Source of the DNA: Acanthamoeba sp. SK_2022b | Taxonomy: Eukaryota; Discosea; Longamoebia; Acanthamoebidae | Direction of reading: 5' to 3' | Assembly (NCBI GenBank): GCA_027943245.1 | Contig: JANDJZ010000086.1 | Location: 1-64,000, forward strand | Length of the DNA stretch: 64,000 bases | In this document: one piece after another, positions 1-11,445 of the stretch | How the letters are laid out: each line of letters begins with the position of its first letter | Position numbering within the stretch: position 1 is the stretch's first letter | Position numbers and translations under genes: made by a program | The notes under the pieces: generated by a model | The model's input: the letters and a program-made list of their open reading frames with translations, nothing else | Told to the model about the DNA's origin: nothing | Database searches by the model: none

Positions 1-38
1 CCGAGGACACCCACTTGCTCATCCTGTCACGCGACAGC

Positions 39-95
<57 letters not shown>

Positions 96-2267
96 CGTGG
101 TTGGCGCACAGACCTCGACCTTGTTGAGGTGGGGAGGGGAAGCACGCACCTCTCCTCCGAGTCGACCATAAACTTGAACTTGCCCATTAGCCTCTCCTTG
201 TAGGGAATCTTGGCATTGACCTCGAGGGTGATCTTGTACGCGTAGTCCTTGAGCGACTGCAGATGTACCGAGTTGGTGGTCGTGGCGGCCTTCGACGAAC
301 GTTGGGCGAGAGAATTTGTGAGCCAATAGGCAACGCTACCTTCCCCCCTCCCAAACGCATACGGCCATGCAAGAGCCTACCTGCTTCTTGGCCGTGAGGA
401 AAGTCGTGCTGCGGACTCGCTCGGCCTTGCCCTTGGGGAGCACTTTGGTTTTGATCTCGGTCACGTTCTCGAGGGAGATCATTTGCTGCACGCCGACACA
501 CACACGGTTGGCCAAGACGCGGCGGGTGGCGGATGGCTGTGCGAGTTCGCCGGTGTACCTTGACGCCACGCTTGAACCACTCAAAGGTGTCCTCGTTGGC
601 GAGGCAGTAGTACGATGACCACACGTCGCCAGGCCGCGAGCTCTTGACCCATAGCCACCCCTCCTTTTTCTGCACCAAGGACAGTGAGCCAAGCCGCGGC
701 ACAGACAACAGCCGATACGGCGGCGCTGATGCGGTCGGAGAGGTGTACCCATGTGGGCGGAGAGTCGGTCGCTTCGAGTCCGTCGTCGGGCGAGGCCTTC
801 TCGGAGCTCTCGGGCGAGGCCGGTCCGACGCCGCCGCTGTTGCTAGTCTTGTTGGTGCGCCTCTTGCTTGCTGCCCTTCTGCGGGCCGCGCATGACCTGC
901 ACCCAGTCCATCATCTCGTCCTTGGACGAGGCTGCACCCGCGTGCCAGTCGACGAATAAGCAAGGAGAGGGAGGGAGAGAAGATAGATCGGCGCTGGTGA
1001 TGGGCTAGGTCATGGAGATGGCGCGCGCACCGGCAAGGGACAAGAGGGGCACGTCTCGCCGGTCGTTGGTTCCGGCAGGACTCGCGCCGGCAAGGACTGC
1101 GGGCGGCGATGACGAGGCGTCGCCCTCTCTGTTTTGTCAAGAGAAAGTGAGAGGAGAGAAAGAGATGATTGGCCGGAGGCGCGTGAGCTGCAACCGGCTC
1201 GAGGCAGAGCTGGAAAGATCACCGGTATTGTATCCAAAAGATATGACCCTCGGTCTGTTCGAACAGGACACGAGGCAGGGGCCCCTGAGAGTGCTTCACC
1301 TCGACTGCAGACTCTCCTCCTCGCAGCGCAATTGAGCCCTTTTGCGTGTAGGCGTTAGATGCCGATACGGCAGGCCACAGCTGGCAGCGTTGGATGAACA
1401 CACACACACACACACACACACACACGACGCACGTACCTTGAAGCTGATGCGATCGTAAATGATGCAGCCCGTGTGCACCTCGAAGAAGAAGGGCGCGAAC
1501 TTGGTCTTGAGGCACTTGGAGACGATCCCCTCCATCTGCCACGGCCGGCGTACAACAGATCGTCAGTCAAGAGATGCACACGTACACGCCTACACAACAT
1601 TGACGTGCAGCCAGAGTAGTAATAGAAGGTGCATTACCTTTGACGTAGGAGAGAGATCGTAGTAGGCAAAGGGCTCCTCTGTAGCGGCAGCCCACTCGCT
1701 GCCCTCGAGCGCCAACCCATTGATGTCGGTCTGTTGCTGGCTGCCGTGGTCGTCCCACCAGCCCCCGCGTTTGTGTAGTGTGCCCGAGGCTCCGGACGAG
1801 CTGGCAGACGGCTGGTGCTGGCTGGCGTGGCCCTGGGCACCACCGCCACCACCGTCGCTGGCCTGAAGCTTGGATGTGTAGTGCTGCTTGAGTCGTGCGT
1901 AGCCGGCCAAGAAGTCCTTCTCCCAGCTTCGCCCATCCTTGTGGCGCTGGTTGTGCTCATCCTTGTCCTTGTCCTTGTCCCTGTCCCTGTCCTTATCCTT
2001 CTCTCGTTCACGGTCGCGCCACATCAAGAGGTAGGGCGACCGACCCTCCCTCTCGCCCTTGCCGGCCTCCTTTCCATCTGTGGATTTGTCTTTGTCCTTG
2101 CCGCCCTCCCTGTCGGCTTCGCCTGCACGAACCTTGTCCTTGTCTTTGTCGGTGATTTTATCGTTTCTCACCTTGATGGTCTCCGTTTCAGGATCCCATT
2201 CGTCATCTAACGATTTCGTTCTACGATGGCCCTTCTTGCTATCGAACTTGAACCCCTTCAATAGCAT
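1..2267 (-). CDS. PH-domain protein, 3' end beyond window
   Basis: Partial gene; the start codon at 2267 is inside the window and the C-terminus lies to the left. Exon 1 (2267-1638) encodes a basic, charged leader with repeated KD/RD dipeptides and a segment around SWEKDFLAGYARLKQ. Exon 2 (1535-1437) contains APFFFEVHTGCIIYDRISFK. Further exons near 900, 680, 470 and 230 read KDEMMDWVQVMRG, KKEGWLWVKSSRPGDVWSSY, LENVTEIKTKVLPKGK and KERLMGKFKFMVDSEER, then MSKWV. Tryptophan-ending helices following beta-strands are typical of pleckstrin-homology domains, and two are likely (ending near 890 and near position 1). PH domains bind phosphoinositides or proteins at membranes. No GAP, GEF or kinase domain is visible, so the role is unknown. 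Exon joins between 1437 and 900 are uncertain. Confidence 0.6.
40..94. repeat. (AC)n microsatellite in intron
   Basis: About 27 uninterrupted AC units. On the coding (minus) strand it reads (GT)n and ends about 20 nt before the acceptor of the last visible exon of the PH-domain gene. Confidence 0.95.
1398..1425. repeat. (AC)n microsatellite in intron
   Basis: About 14 AC units. On the coding strand it is a GT repeat starting roughly 11 nt after the donor of exon 2 (exon ends at 1437). Confidence 0.95.
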
Positions 2268-2717
2268 CCCTCCTCACCTCTTGCCGTGCACAGCTGCCAA
2301 CCAACAGCCAAGTACCCACCCTTTCTTTGTTGTACAGGTGCGGTACGGTCAAGCTCCAGTTCGGCTAATTAAATAAGTTGTTTTGCGCCAATAATTAATA
2401 AAAAAACCGAATTATTATTATTGCCGCATTGTTGCCCAACGAGAACAAACAAACAAGAAAGAACCCGGTCACGGGGATCGACAAGAAGAAAGCCACGATG
2501 TAGTTGGTACGCAGAGGTCTTGTTCTTCTTCGAGTGGTACAGGCCTCTCAGCTTGCTGATCGCAACAGCTGTTATATGATGGGTGGGGTGGGGTGGGTGG
2601 GGGTGGAAGTATGGTACGAGATGAAGAGAATAATGAGAAACAGACAAAACGGATAATAAATAAACCCCCTCACGGGGGAGAGAGAGAGAGAGAGAGAATG
2701 GAAGCTGCAGCGGCAGA
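2268..2717. other. Intergenic: PH-protein promoter and Ca2+-ATPase 3' UTR
   Basis: This 450-bp gap holds the upstream region of the PH-domain gene and the 3' UTR of the Ca2+-ATPase, both on the minus strand. It is AT-richer than the exons, with an AT-rich patch at 2360-2430, a short GA repeat near 2680 and G-runs near 2590. No ORF with family similarity or RNA gene was seen. Confidence 0.5.
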
Positions 2718-5700
2718 TCAAGGGAGAAGACGAGTGGTTTCCGAGGGACCTACGCTAGAAGTAGCCTTGGCATTGTCCTCATCGTCCTCGACCTCGTCCT
2801 CGATGAGCATGGAGCGATCTAGAGGAAGAAGAGATAAGCAAATAATTAATTAACAAGGGACACCGGTGAGGAGAGAGACCAGAGGTCGAGCGAGGAGGTG
2901 GTGAGGCGAGGAGGAGGAGGAGGATGACGGTACCCTGGATGGCGCAGCACCACATGTCGGGGATAGGGATGAGTCGGAGGATGGCGCCGACGACCAGCGA
3001 GCCGGCGCCGATGGCAATGCTGTAGCCCCAGTTCACGAGCGAAAGCGGCTCGGTCTTGAAGACGTCGCCGCCAAACTCGACGATGAGCGCCTGCACGACG
3101 GCGGTGATGGCGATGATGGCGATGAAGATCCAGTTGGTGTGCAGGCCGCCGAACACGTTCCACTCGTACTTGCCCACCTTTCGCGCGTTGACTTCGTTGA
3201 ACACCTTTGAAGGTGAAGATGACACACAAGACAGTCAGTCTCGACCGTGAATGGAGAGAAGGACACGTGAGCGAGTGACAGAGGGGGGGGAGGTTACCTG
3301 GCAGAACACGAAGGAGTTGAAGAGGAAGGTGTTCCTCACGGTCTCGTCGTCGTGTCCGATAATGTGGTCGCCGAGGTACAAAATGCCGAACAGGACGACG
3401 AGCTGGTAGGCGCCCTGGCCGATGATGTTCCTCCACATGGTGGCGGAGATGAGCGGGTAGTTGCGCCCCGCGGGAGGGCGGTCGAGAAGGGCCGGGGTGG
3501 GCGCCTCAGTGCCGAGGGCGAGAGCGGCCATGGTGTCCATGATGAGGTTCACCCACAGGAGCTGGATGGCCTTCAAGGGAGTGCCCTGTAGCGTGAAAGA
3601 GAAAGGAACAGCACCCGTGTCAGGATAACGCGGAGTCCCAGGAGAGGGCGAGGCCAGAGGATGATGATGGGCACCTGATCGGTGACGGCGGCGACAAAGG
3701 CCACCACGAGAGCGACCAAGTTGACGGTGAGCTGGAACTGGAGGAACTTCTGGATGTTCTCGCGAACGTTGCGGCCCCACATGACCGACTTAACGATCGA
3801 CGCAAAGTTGTCGTCGAGAATGATGATGTCCGAGGCCTGCTTGGCCACGCCGGTGCCCTCGATGCCCATCGACAGACCCACGTGGGCCAGACGCAGAGCG
3901 GGCGCGTCGTTGGTGCCGTCGCCGGTGACGGCCACCACTTCACCCATCGCCTTCAGGCGCTTCACGAGCAGCTTCTTGTCCTGTGACACGACGCGGGGCG
4001 ACGAGAAGGGTCAGCATCGCCTCTTCTCTGTCCCCACTGCCCACAGCGACCGACGGCGAAACGAACCTGCGGAGAGGAACGGGCCAAGACTTGGAGCTTG
4101 GGGAGGACCGTGTAGGCCTCCTGGTCGCTCAGATTTCTGAACACCTTGCCCTCCATGGCAGTGCCGTCCTTGGTGAGGATGTTGCACTGCCTGGCGATCG
4201 ACTTGGCGGTGTTGAGGAGATCTCCCGTCACCATGCGCACGGTCACGCCGGCGTCCTGGCAGGCGCGCACGGCATCCTTGACAGCCGGGCGGAGAGGATC
4301 CTGCACACATCGTTTCGGGAGGCGACACACGTGGTTGAGACGGGTGTGTGTGTGTGTGTGTAGGGGGGGGGGGGAGAAGGGGAAGTTTCCGTACCTCAAT
4401 ACCGACGATGCCGATGAGGGTGAGCTCCTGCTCCAGGGCGTTTTCGTTCTCTTCCTTGTCGCCCTCCGACATGGAGTCGGGCGACCAGTCCGAGGGGAGG
4501 TCGCGGTAGGCCAGCACGAGCGTGCGCAGCGCTTCGTCGGAAAAGTTCTCGAGCGTCTGAGCGAGCTCCTGGCGCATGTCGTCCTCGATGTCGATGATGT
4601 CGCCCGAATCGGTGACGACCGACGTGCAGCGCTCGAGAATGATCTCGGACGCACCCTTGGTGTAGACTCTGTAGGCGCCATCGCCGCCGACGATCGAGGT
4701 CATGCGCTTCCTCTCCGAGGAGAAGGGGGCCTGGTAGGCCAGCGGGTATTGCTCACGAATCACGTTGAAGTCCTCGCCGAGCTTGTGCACGAGCACGAGC
4801 AGAGCGCATTCGGTCTTGTTGCCCAGGTACTCGAAGCCCGAGCCGTGAGGGACGGGGCGCACGACAGCCTGACGAGCGAGTGGGAGGAGACAGAGTGTGA
4901 GGAATGCGTGGTAACGAGACACCCCGCCCTGAGGAAGCGCTGGCAGAAGGACGAGGAACGCTCACCTTGGAGTTGATGGAGATGCCGTGGGTGAGAAGGT
5001 GCCTCAGGGCGTCGTTGGAAATCTTGGGCACACCCTCGTACTCGCTGCCGCCGATCCAGCCGCGAACGACAGCCATGCGGTTCTCGGTCAGGGTACCGGT
5101 CTTGTCCGTGCAGATGTTGGTCACGCCACCCATGGTCTCGCACGCCTTCAAGTGGCGCACCAAGTTGTTATCTGCGTTATAATAAACAATAACAAAGGGA
5201 AACAGGTCAGCACCGCCAGTCAAGAGCCTACAGGCCTACTCCGCGAACGAACACGCACCCTTCATCATCTTCCTCATGGAGTAGGCCAGGGAAATAGTCA
5301 CGGCAAGAGGAAGACCCTCAGGCACGGCCACGACGAGAATGGTCACTGCCACGATGAAGTAGCCGATGAAGTCCTCGAGCATTGTCCACTGGAAGTCATC
5401 TGATGAGAGAAATGGTCGATGAGTCAGCTTTCCTCATACCGAACGCATTATCGGCCACCAATAACAACCGAGTTGAGTGTGCCGTACCAGGGTCACCCTG
5501 GATGAAGCGCTTGACGACCCACCAGATGGTAAGGCAGATGAAAATGGCAATGGCGCAGATGAGACCGAGCCAACCAATCTCTGCAGAGGAATAACTAATA
5601 TATTAGTTCCGAATAATTTGAGAAAATGAAAGAAAAGGAAGTCGCCACCGCGCTTGCGTCGGACGTTTCCGGCGGAGGGACAACAAGAACGAGTGAGAAG

Positions 5701-6819
5701 GAAGGGGAGGAAGCGTACTGGTGGCAAGATCGCCGAGGTCCTGCTGAAGAGGCGTCTCGTCGTCCTCGGGCTCAAGGGCGGTCAGAATGAGACCCCACTG
5801 GCAGTTAACGCCCACAGCGCACACAAGCATGTGGGCCTCGCCATCGGCAATCTGCACGAGCGGCGGAAGCGTCAGAAACGGTCAACGCATTAGAGGTGAG
5901 AGGTGAGAGGTGTACCGTGCAGCCAGACAGGAGGAAGGGGTGCTGAGCGTTTCTTGCTACGCTCTTGGACTCACCATTCAAGTTGGACTGGTCCACTTGA
6001 AGCTCTAGTATAAATAAAAGAGAAGTATTAAATAATGATGGCCCACAATCTTTGGCTGAATGGCAAATTGAATGATTGATTAAATGGGGCACCTTTGCCA
6101 GAAACCCAGAGCCCGTCTGCCGGGATGCGGCTTCCTCGCTCCAAAACAACAATATCGCCCACAACAATATCGAACACCTAGATGCAAATCGGTCAGTAGG
6201 TGCAGTGCCCTGGGAGACGGTAGGCCCATACCTTGAGCTGAACGATTTTGCCATCACGCAGCACCAGAACGGTGTCGTTGTCCTTTTCCTTCTCGAGTGC
6301 CCTGAATTGTCGGTCCTTGAGGAAATCGTTACCGGCCGTCACCGACGAGACAAGGAAAACGGCAGCCAAGATGGAGGCGCCCTCAATCCAGCCTGCACAG
6401 TAATTGTTATTTTCAATGGAAAAATGCTCTTTAAATCCTAATAATAATAATAATAATGTGAAGGTAGGTCTCATACCTGTGGCTCTGGTCTCGCCCTCTT
6501 CCTCGTTGGGAAATGCGACGCCCAGCACTAGCGAAATGACAGCCGCTACGCAGAGAATGATGAGGGTTACGTCTTGCAGCGCTTCCCACATGAGCATGAA
6601 GAAGCCAGTGTGCTTGCGCTCGGGGTAGGTGTTGGCGCCAAACACGTGAGCTCGATCGCGTGGGTCATCGACGATGCCCTTCTTGATGTCAACGTGCAGA
6701 CCCTTGATGATGGCCGGAACACCTCCCAATCTCGACAGGGCGTCGAAGTTGCCCCAATCGTCAAAGAGATCTTGCAGCTCCTGCCATTTGAAAGAGAAGA
6801 AGCCCGCTTGGTGACTCAT
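2718..6819 (-). CDS. Plasma-membrane-type Ca2+-transporting ATPase (P2B)
   Basis: Pumps Ca2+ out of the cytosol at the cost of ATP. The start at 6819 ([10 protein letters not shown]) opens a cytosolic N-terminus followed by [10 protein letters not shown] and membrane helices M1-M2. Conserved elements in order: actuator loop with LNGESKSV; M4 [20 protein letters not shown] with the PEGLP Ca2+-site motif; phosphorylation motif [13 protein letters not shown] near 5110; KGASEIILE nucleotide-binding segment; hinge [11 protein letters not shown] near 3920; M5-M6 with NLIMDT; C-terminal helices ending near IPIPDM. About a dozen exons. The last join is exon end 2934 to exon start 2818 ([12 protein letters not shown]), and the stop is at 2718. 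The tail after the last helix is short and acidic and ends TTRLLP; the long calmodulin-binding tail of animal PMCAs is absent, as in other protist PMCAs. Confidence 0.93.
4343..4361. repeat. (TG)n microsatellite in ATPase intron
   Basis: Short TG run followed by a run of G, inside the intron between exons encoding GIVGIE and DPLRPAVKD of the Ca2+-ATPase. On the coding strand it is CA-rich. Confidence 0.9.
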
Positions 6820-7343
6820 CTTCTCAAATTTGCGTTTCTGTGCCTCCCCTCTGCTCTTCTGTTGATTGACTCAAAGGGTTGTAGTCCGCGTGCAGTAATC
6901 CGCCCTCCTCTCCTCGGTCCCTCGATGTGCCGTTGATGAGTGCTCGGCAGAAGCTGTGAGAGCAAGAGGCAGGGTAGGGAGCAGTGAAAGAAAAAAGGCT
7001 GCCGGCAGGCAGAAGCCAACTTGTTGAGAGGGTTGCCTCTGATTATTCGAGTCCCACGGTAAGGCGGGAAGATTGCGGAAGCGGAGCGCCGCCCATTGGC
7101 CAGAGAAGCGCAGTTTCTGAGAACGCCTCGGGCAAGGCACACCACCACAAGAGAAGGCGCCCAACTTTCTTTTCGTTTGCCGACGAGCGCCCAACCTCAT
7201 TGGCCCAATTCAAGAAGCGGTCCGTGGCCGCAGCGACGGGCCAGTCAGAGAAGGAACTGCGCCACGGTCCGGCGGCACGCCTCTGCGGTCCGGAGCAGAG
7301 GTGCAGGTCAAATCAGAGACCAGAGCTTTATTGCTGTGGGTGT
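6820..7343. other. Intergenic: Ca2+-ATPase promoter region
   Basis: 524 bp upstream of the Ca2+-ATPase start and downstream of the secreted-protein stop. GC-rich, with several overlapping short ORFs in all frames but no recognisable coding pattern, and no tRNA-like fold was noticed. It probably holds the ATPase 5' UTR and promoter. Confidence 0.45.
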
Positions 7344-9707
7344 TTAGACGGAAGGTAGGTGGATGAGTCCACGCAGGGAGAGATCGCCGTTGACGCCGTT
7401 CTGGAGGTCGGTGGTGCCCACCACCCTACCAGAGTTCACGTCGATGCCCGCCACCACAATGCGGCCGTCGATAACCTGAGAGCGTTGGGTTGAAAAAGAA
7501 GAGTTAGACTCTGAGTAGCGTGATCGTTGCAGCAGAGCATGCGCACCTTCTTGAACGCGTGGACAACGACGCCGTCGCTGATCGCGGCTCCGTACACGCC
7601 ACCCCCGTACCAAGCCTGATACTGGCCCAAAGGCGCGGTCACGCCGATGGGAGACACCTGACCGGAGCTAGCATCGATCTTGACCAGAGACCACACCGCA
7701 TGGGCGACGTTTCCGTTGAACAGACCGGGCGACAAGGCCACAATGCCACCGGAGGGGTGCTGTGCACGGACGGCACGAGAAAGTGAGTGACGTAGCAGGA
7801 AGAATGTGTTGCTTGATACGTAAAAGTTGGGTCGCTTGGACGTACCACATGGACGTTGGTGAGCGTGTAGCGCGAGTTGTCCACCATCACATTGGACAAC
7901 GTCTTGGCCTTGAGGTCGGCCACGAAGAGCTTTACCCTACGCAGACCCAAGCGTCAGCACGTGTCCCTGAGACTGTGCGAGGCACAAAGGAAGGGGATCG
8001 CGGATCCGTGCCTGAGTGTGTAGAGGGAGTTCTCATCGCCGCTGAGGATGTAGAGCTTCTGGTTCACCTGGTCGTAGTCGGCCCAGAAGAAGTTGACGAA
8101 TGTGTCGTCGAAGGGGAACGTGGCCTGGACCGACGATACGGCGCCGCTCGGGGAGAGTAGCCTGTACTGATACCTGTATTCGCCCTGGCTGTTGGGTCCC
8201 ACAAGCTCCACCAAGATCTTGCTCTTGTCGTTGTCGCTCAGGTTCAGGATGGACACCCACTGCGAGGCCTGTTACCCCCACCCCAACACAAGCGTCAGCG
8301 CCCGTCCTTCACCACAGGAGAACTGGGTAAGCTGGAGGACGAGGGAGCTCAGTACGTATTCTCCGGTAGGACGCTCGATGGCGATGGAGTCGAGGAAGCG
8401 CTGCTGGGCGTACGAGTAGGTGATGAGGGTCGAAGGCACGGAATTGTTGACGTAGTCAATGATGTCGTTGTAGCCGACAAAGTGGATCAGCTGCTGAGCT
8501 TTGTTGATGGTCGTGAGGCCCTGTAGTGAACGACACGATACAGCGTCGGGGTGAGCACGCGGCAAATCCTCGGCGAGCAGGGCCCGCCGGACAGTTTAAG
8601 CGTTGTTCGTGCCTCGGCCACATAGTACTGGTTGATGCCGGCCTTGTCCGCCTGGCTGGCGGAGCCCACCGAGCGCACACCGATGTTGGCCTGCAGCGGG
8701 GCCAGAGCTCCTACAGCCAAGGACGTGATTCATGTGTGTCAGATCTTTATCTTTCCCGAGCTCCCCGCAAGAAAGAGTACCGTCGTCGTTGATCAAGCTG
8801 AGCGTCTCGGTCGGGGCGAATGGGACGCGCTCGTAGCGCACGAGACCGAACAGGCTGCCGAACGTCTTCGGAGTCTGAGAGCCCCGCACGATCGCAACAT
8901 CGGCGCAGTTGTGGAACACGGGCTCGGTAGGCTCTGAGACGACGGGCAGAGAGATGAGAGACATCTCCCTTCTCCAGCGGAGGGCCAACGGAGAACGTAC
9001 TGTTGGGGTGGTAGCGGACGCGGAAGACGCAACGCGGGCAGTCGATGTTGGGCACGGACACGGGGATGGAGAAGTTGGTCTGCGAAGCCTGCATCCAGGG
9101 CCAGAAATCAGGGACGGTGGCCAGCGTGATGAAGTCCGAAGACTGCGGATTAGGCCCTTCGGCGTAGGCCACGTCGATGAACCCTGCACGCGCCCGCCGA
9201 TCGGTCTCACGGTCATCACCACGCGCAGAGACGCCACTCCCGGGTGGTCTCGAACGACAAGAGAGGGACAGCGCACCGGGGTGGCCAGGGGCGTAGTGGT
9301 TAAGATTCTGCTGCAGTAGGACGGAGAAGCCACGGCCACCTGTGAGGACAACGCGAGGCTGCTCGGCGGGGATGCCCTTGCCGCAAGGGCCGTCGGGACG
9401 GAAGCAGGCCATCATGCCCGGCCCACTACAGCCTCACGCACACGACGTGATTGCGTCAGTCGCTTTTCCTTCGTTCTTTTGTTGTAAGCCTGCGTACCTG
9501 ACGTTGTAGCCAGCTCTCTGTACGATGTCCGATAAAGTTGAGTTAGCATAGGTATATATATATATATATAGATAATTTTATTCATAAAAATAAGTACAGA
9601 GACGAGGCCGGAAGTACCTGGACTGGGTTGAGGAGGCAGATGTGTGCGTCGGTCAAGGCCACGAGGAAGGCGGCAAGAAGCACGCACACAAACACACTCG
9701 ACTGCAT
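7344..9707 (-). CDS. Secreted BIM1/LPMO-like copper-binding protein with beta-rich C-terminal half
   Basis: Start 9707 gives a signal peptide (MQSSVFVCVLLAAFLVALTD-A) predicted to be cut before HICLLNPVQ, so the mature protein would begin with histidine as in LPMO/BIM1 families. A 20-nt microexon (9517-9498) supplies RAGYNV. The next exon carries SGPGMMACFRPDGPCGKG and QNLNHYAPGHPG, whose His is a candidate second copper ligand. Then come a beta-sandwich segment with CPRCVFRVRYHPN and a CADVAIVRG cysteine. The second half (below about 8750) is uncharacterised, beta-rich and aromatic, with blade-like segments (QKLYILSGDENSLYTL, KLFVADLKAKTLSNV, GRIVVAGIDVNSGRVV) suggesting a propeller. Related single-domain proteins occur in amoebozoans (family knowledge). 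It could bind copper or polysaccharide; enzymatic activity is not shown by sequence. Confidence 0.7.
9498..9517 (-). other. 20-nt microexon
   Basis: Flanked by a CAG acceptor (9520-9518) and a GT donor (9497-9496). It is the only way seen to join exon 1 (ending NPVQ) in frame to the exon reading SGPGMMACFRP, and it adds R-A-G-Y-N-V. A TA-repeat lies in the intron upstream of it. Confidence 0.7.
9553..9570. repeat. (TA)n run in intron
   Basis: Short TA dinucleotide run inside the first intron of the secreted BIM1-like gene. Confidence 0.85.
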
Positions 9708-9805
9708 GGCTGGGGTAGTGAGACAAAGAAAGCCAGGCACCAAAGAAAAGATATCCAAAAGGCCACGACCATGCCGGGCATCTCGGCGAGTGCGGATCAC
9801 CCTTT

Positions 9806-9816
9806 CACGTGATTGG
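9806..9816. promoter_or_regulatory. E-box plus inverted CCAAT in divergent promoter
   Basis: CACGTG (9806-9811) is directly followed by ATTGG (9812-9816) in the 189-bp gap between the divergent secreted BIM1-like gene and the Sfr1-like gene. Position suggests a shared bidirectional element. Function is inferred from motif identity only. Confidence 0.35.
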
Positions 9817-9896
9817 TTCACCCCATAAACATAATTACCCAGAAAAGCGCACAGAAAGCTCAGTTTTCACATCAAAAAAAAAAAGATTTATGGAAA

Positions 9897-11213
9897 ATGG
9901 AGGCCAACGGCGATGAGCAAAAAATCAAGCTGAGGGAAGCGATACTCGATGCGCAGCGCACACAACAGAAGCGCCTCTTCACGACCTCGAGTCTTGCCCC
10001 CTTGGCGTTGGTACGTACCTCTCCTCTCTGGCGTGCCGTCCCCGGCACTTACGCTGCTGCAGGAGCACCACGAGTTACGCGAAACGCTGGCATCGCTTTG
10101 TGAAGACGGTCGCCTGCGCTGTCATAGGTTCCCGGCCTCAACAGAGTCAGCTGCGAGCGATCAAGGTGAGAGCGCCCCGCGCACGTTCTTGGTCGTGTTA
10201 GAACTCACTGGTCGCTTCTGCTTCATTGCCAACGTGGCAAGACCGCACGGTGTACTGGCTACCGCCAGAGACTCCCGACGCAGCCACCACTACAACCAGT
10301 ACCACGCCCTCGACCCCTTCCCCCGCCACTTCGTCATCGCCCACCAAGGTCAGTGTTGTCGCCCTGCGCTTCAACTCGTCACGTTGTTGTTGCTGATCGA
10401 TGGCTCGCCGCGTGTCCAGTCGAACCACTTGGAGAAGCCGATGAGCGCCTCCCTACGGACGCGATTGCGCGGGCGCCGGTCTGCGGCCCTTGCTTCTCCC
10501 TTCCGGTCGCCGCTCAAGGTCCTTAGCCTGCAGCGCCGAATACGCAATTTCCAATCTCAACATTGGCTTGGGCCTAACCCATCAAGATGCTGGCTGGCTG
10601 TGACGTGTCCCCGCAGAGGAAAGAGCCCGAGGAGGCCGACAAGGAGGAGGAGGAGCCGCAGGCAGGCGGCGGTCCAGCCACCTCGCCCGCTCGTCGAACG
10701 CCAACCAAGCAACCGCGTCTCGCCACGCCCAAGGTGGGTCACTTGTGCTGTACACCTTGCTGGCTGTGGCACAGTGGGGCTCTCTGGTCTCGCTCACGCG
10801 CTCTCCCCCATGTGCAGTCGTTCGAAGAAGAGAAGCTGGAGTTGGAGCGGGAGGTCAAGGCGAAAGAGGCAAAGCTGGAAGAGCTCAAGAGGAAGAAGCT
10901 CCTTGCCGAGCAGAGGTTTTCGAACGAGGTAGTAGGGCAGACGCGCCTCACCATACTCAGAGCCAAGCCGAGTGTCGGTCACCCGATCTGACCGTGTGAT
11001 TTGGCCCCGTGCGCTATGTGTTGCCAGGAGGAGCGGGAGAAGGTGCAGCGATTGATAGCCAGATGGCGAGAGGTGTGCCAGGAGGTGCTGGTGGAACTGC
11101 ACAATCACCACGTGAAGGAGAAGCCCGACCTCACCCTATCGGAGCTGGTGGAGTATCTCAAGATCGATGCCGATGCCATCCGCTTCTCCCCCAGCGACGA
11201 AACTTTCTACTGA
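9897..11213 (+). CDS. SFR1: Swi5-dependent recombination mediator Sfr1/Mei5-like
   Basis: With Swi5, Sfr1 stabilises Rad51/Dmc1 filaments in recombination repair in the nucleus (family knowledge). Six exons join cleanly in phase: 9897-10009, 10063-10165, 10242-10348, 10617-10733, 10818-10928, 11028-11213, giving about 245 residues. Exon 3 carries TVYWLPPET then a T/S/P-rich linker, and exon 4 is acidic then basic. Exon 5 is a coiled coil (EEEKLELEREVKAKEAKLEE). The last exon has KVQRLIARWREVCQEVLVEL and LTLSELVEYLKID, which match the conserved Sfr1/Mei5 C-terminal core. The start Met is the first giving an in-frame exon 1; an overlapping ATG at 9890 hits a stop. No Swi5 partner gene is visible in the window. 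Confidence 0.75.
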
Positions 11214-11445
11214 GCGTTGCACGGCTTCCGTTGATGGGATGCGCGGGCCACCGAGAACGACCAGCAAGCACAGCCACACAGAGAAAGTTTCACACTGCCG
11301 TCGCGCATACAAACAACCCCCACGGTCTTCCGTAAATGGCGTGAAATTCGCGTTGCGGTGCATGTGCCTTAGTTGGCCAGAACGCCACACAACACACACC
11401 AACAGGCAAAAACGGAGCAAGTTGCCAAAACTGTTGGGCGGGGCC

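Noticed and set aside
15..326. ORFs made of poly-His/Thr or poly-Val/Cys
   Set aside because: Translations of the CA microsatellite in an intron.
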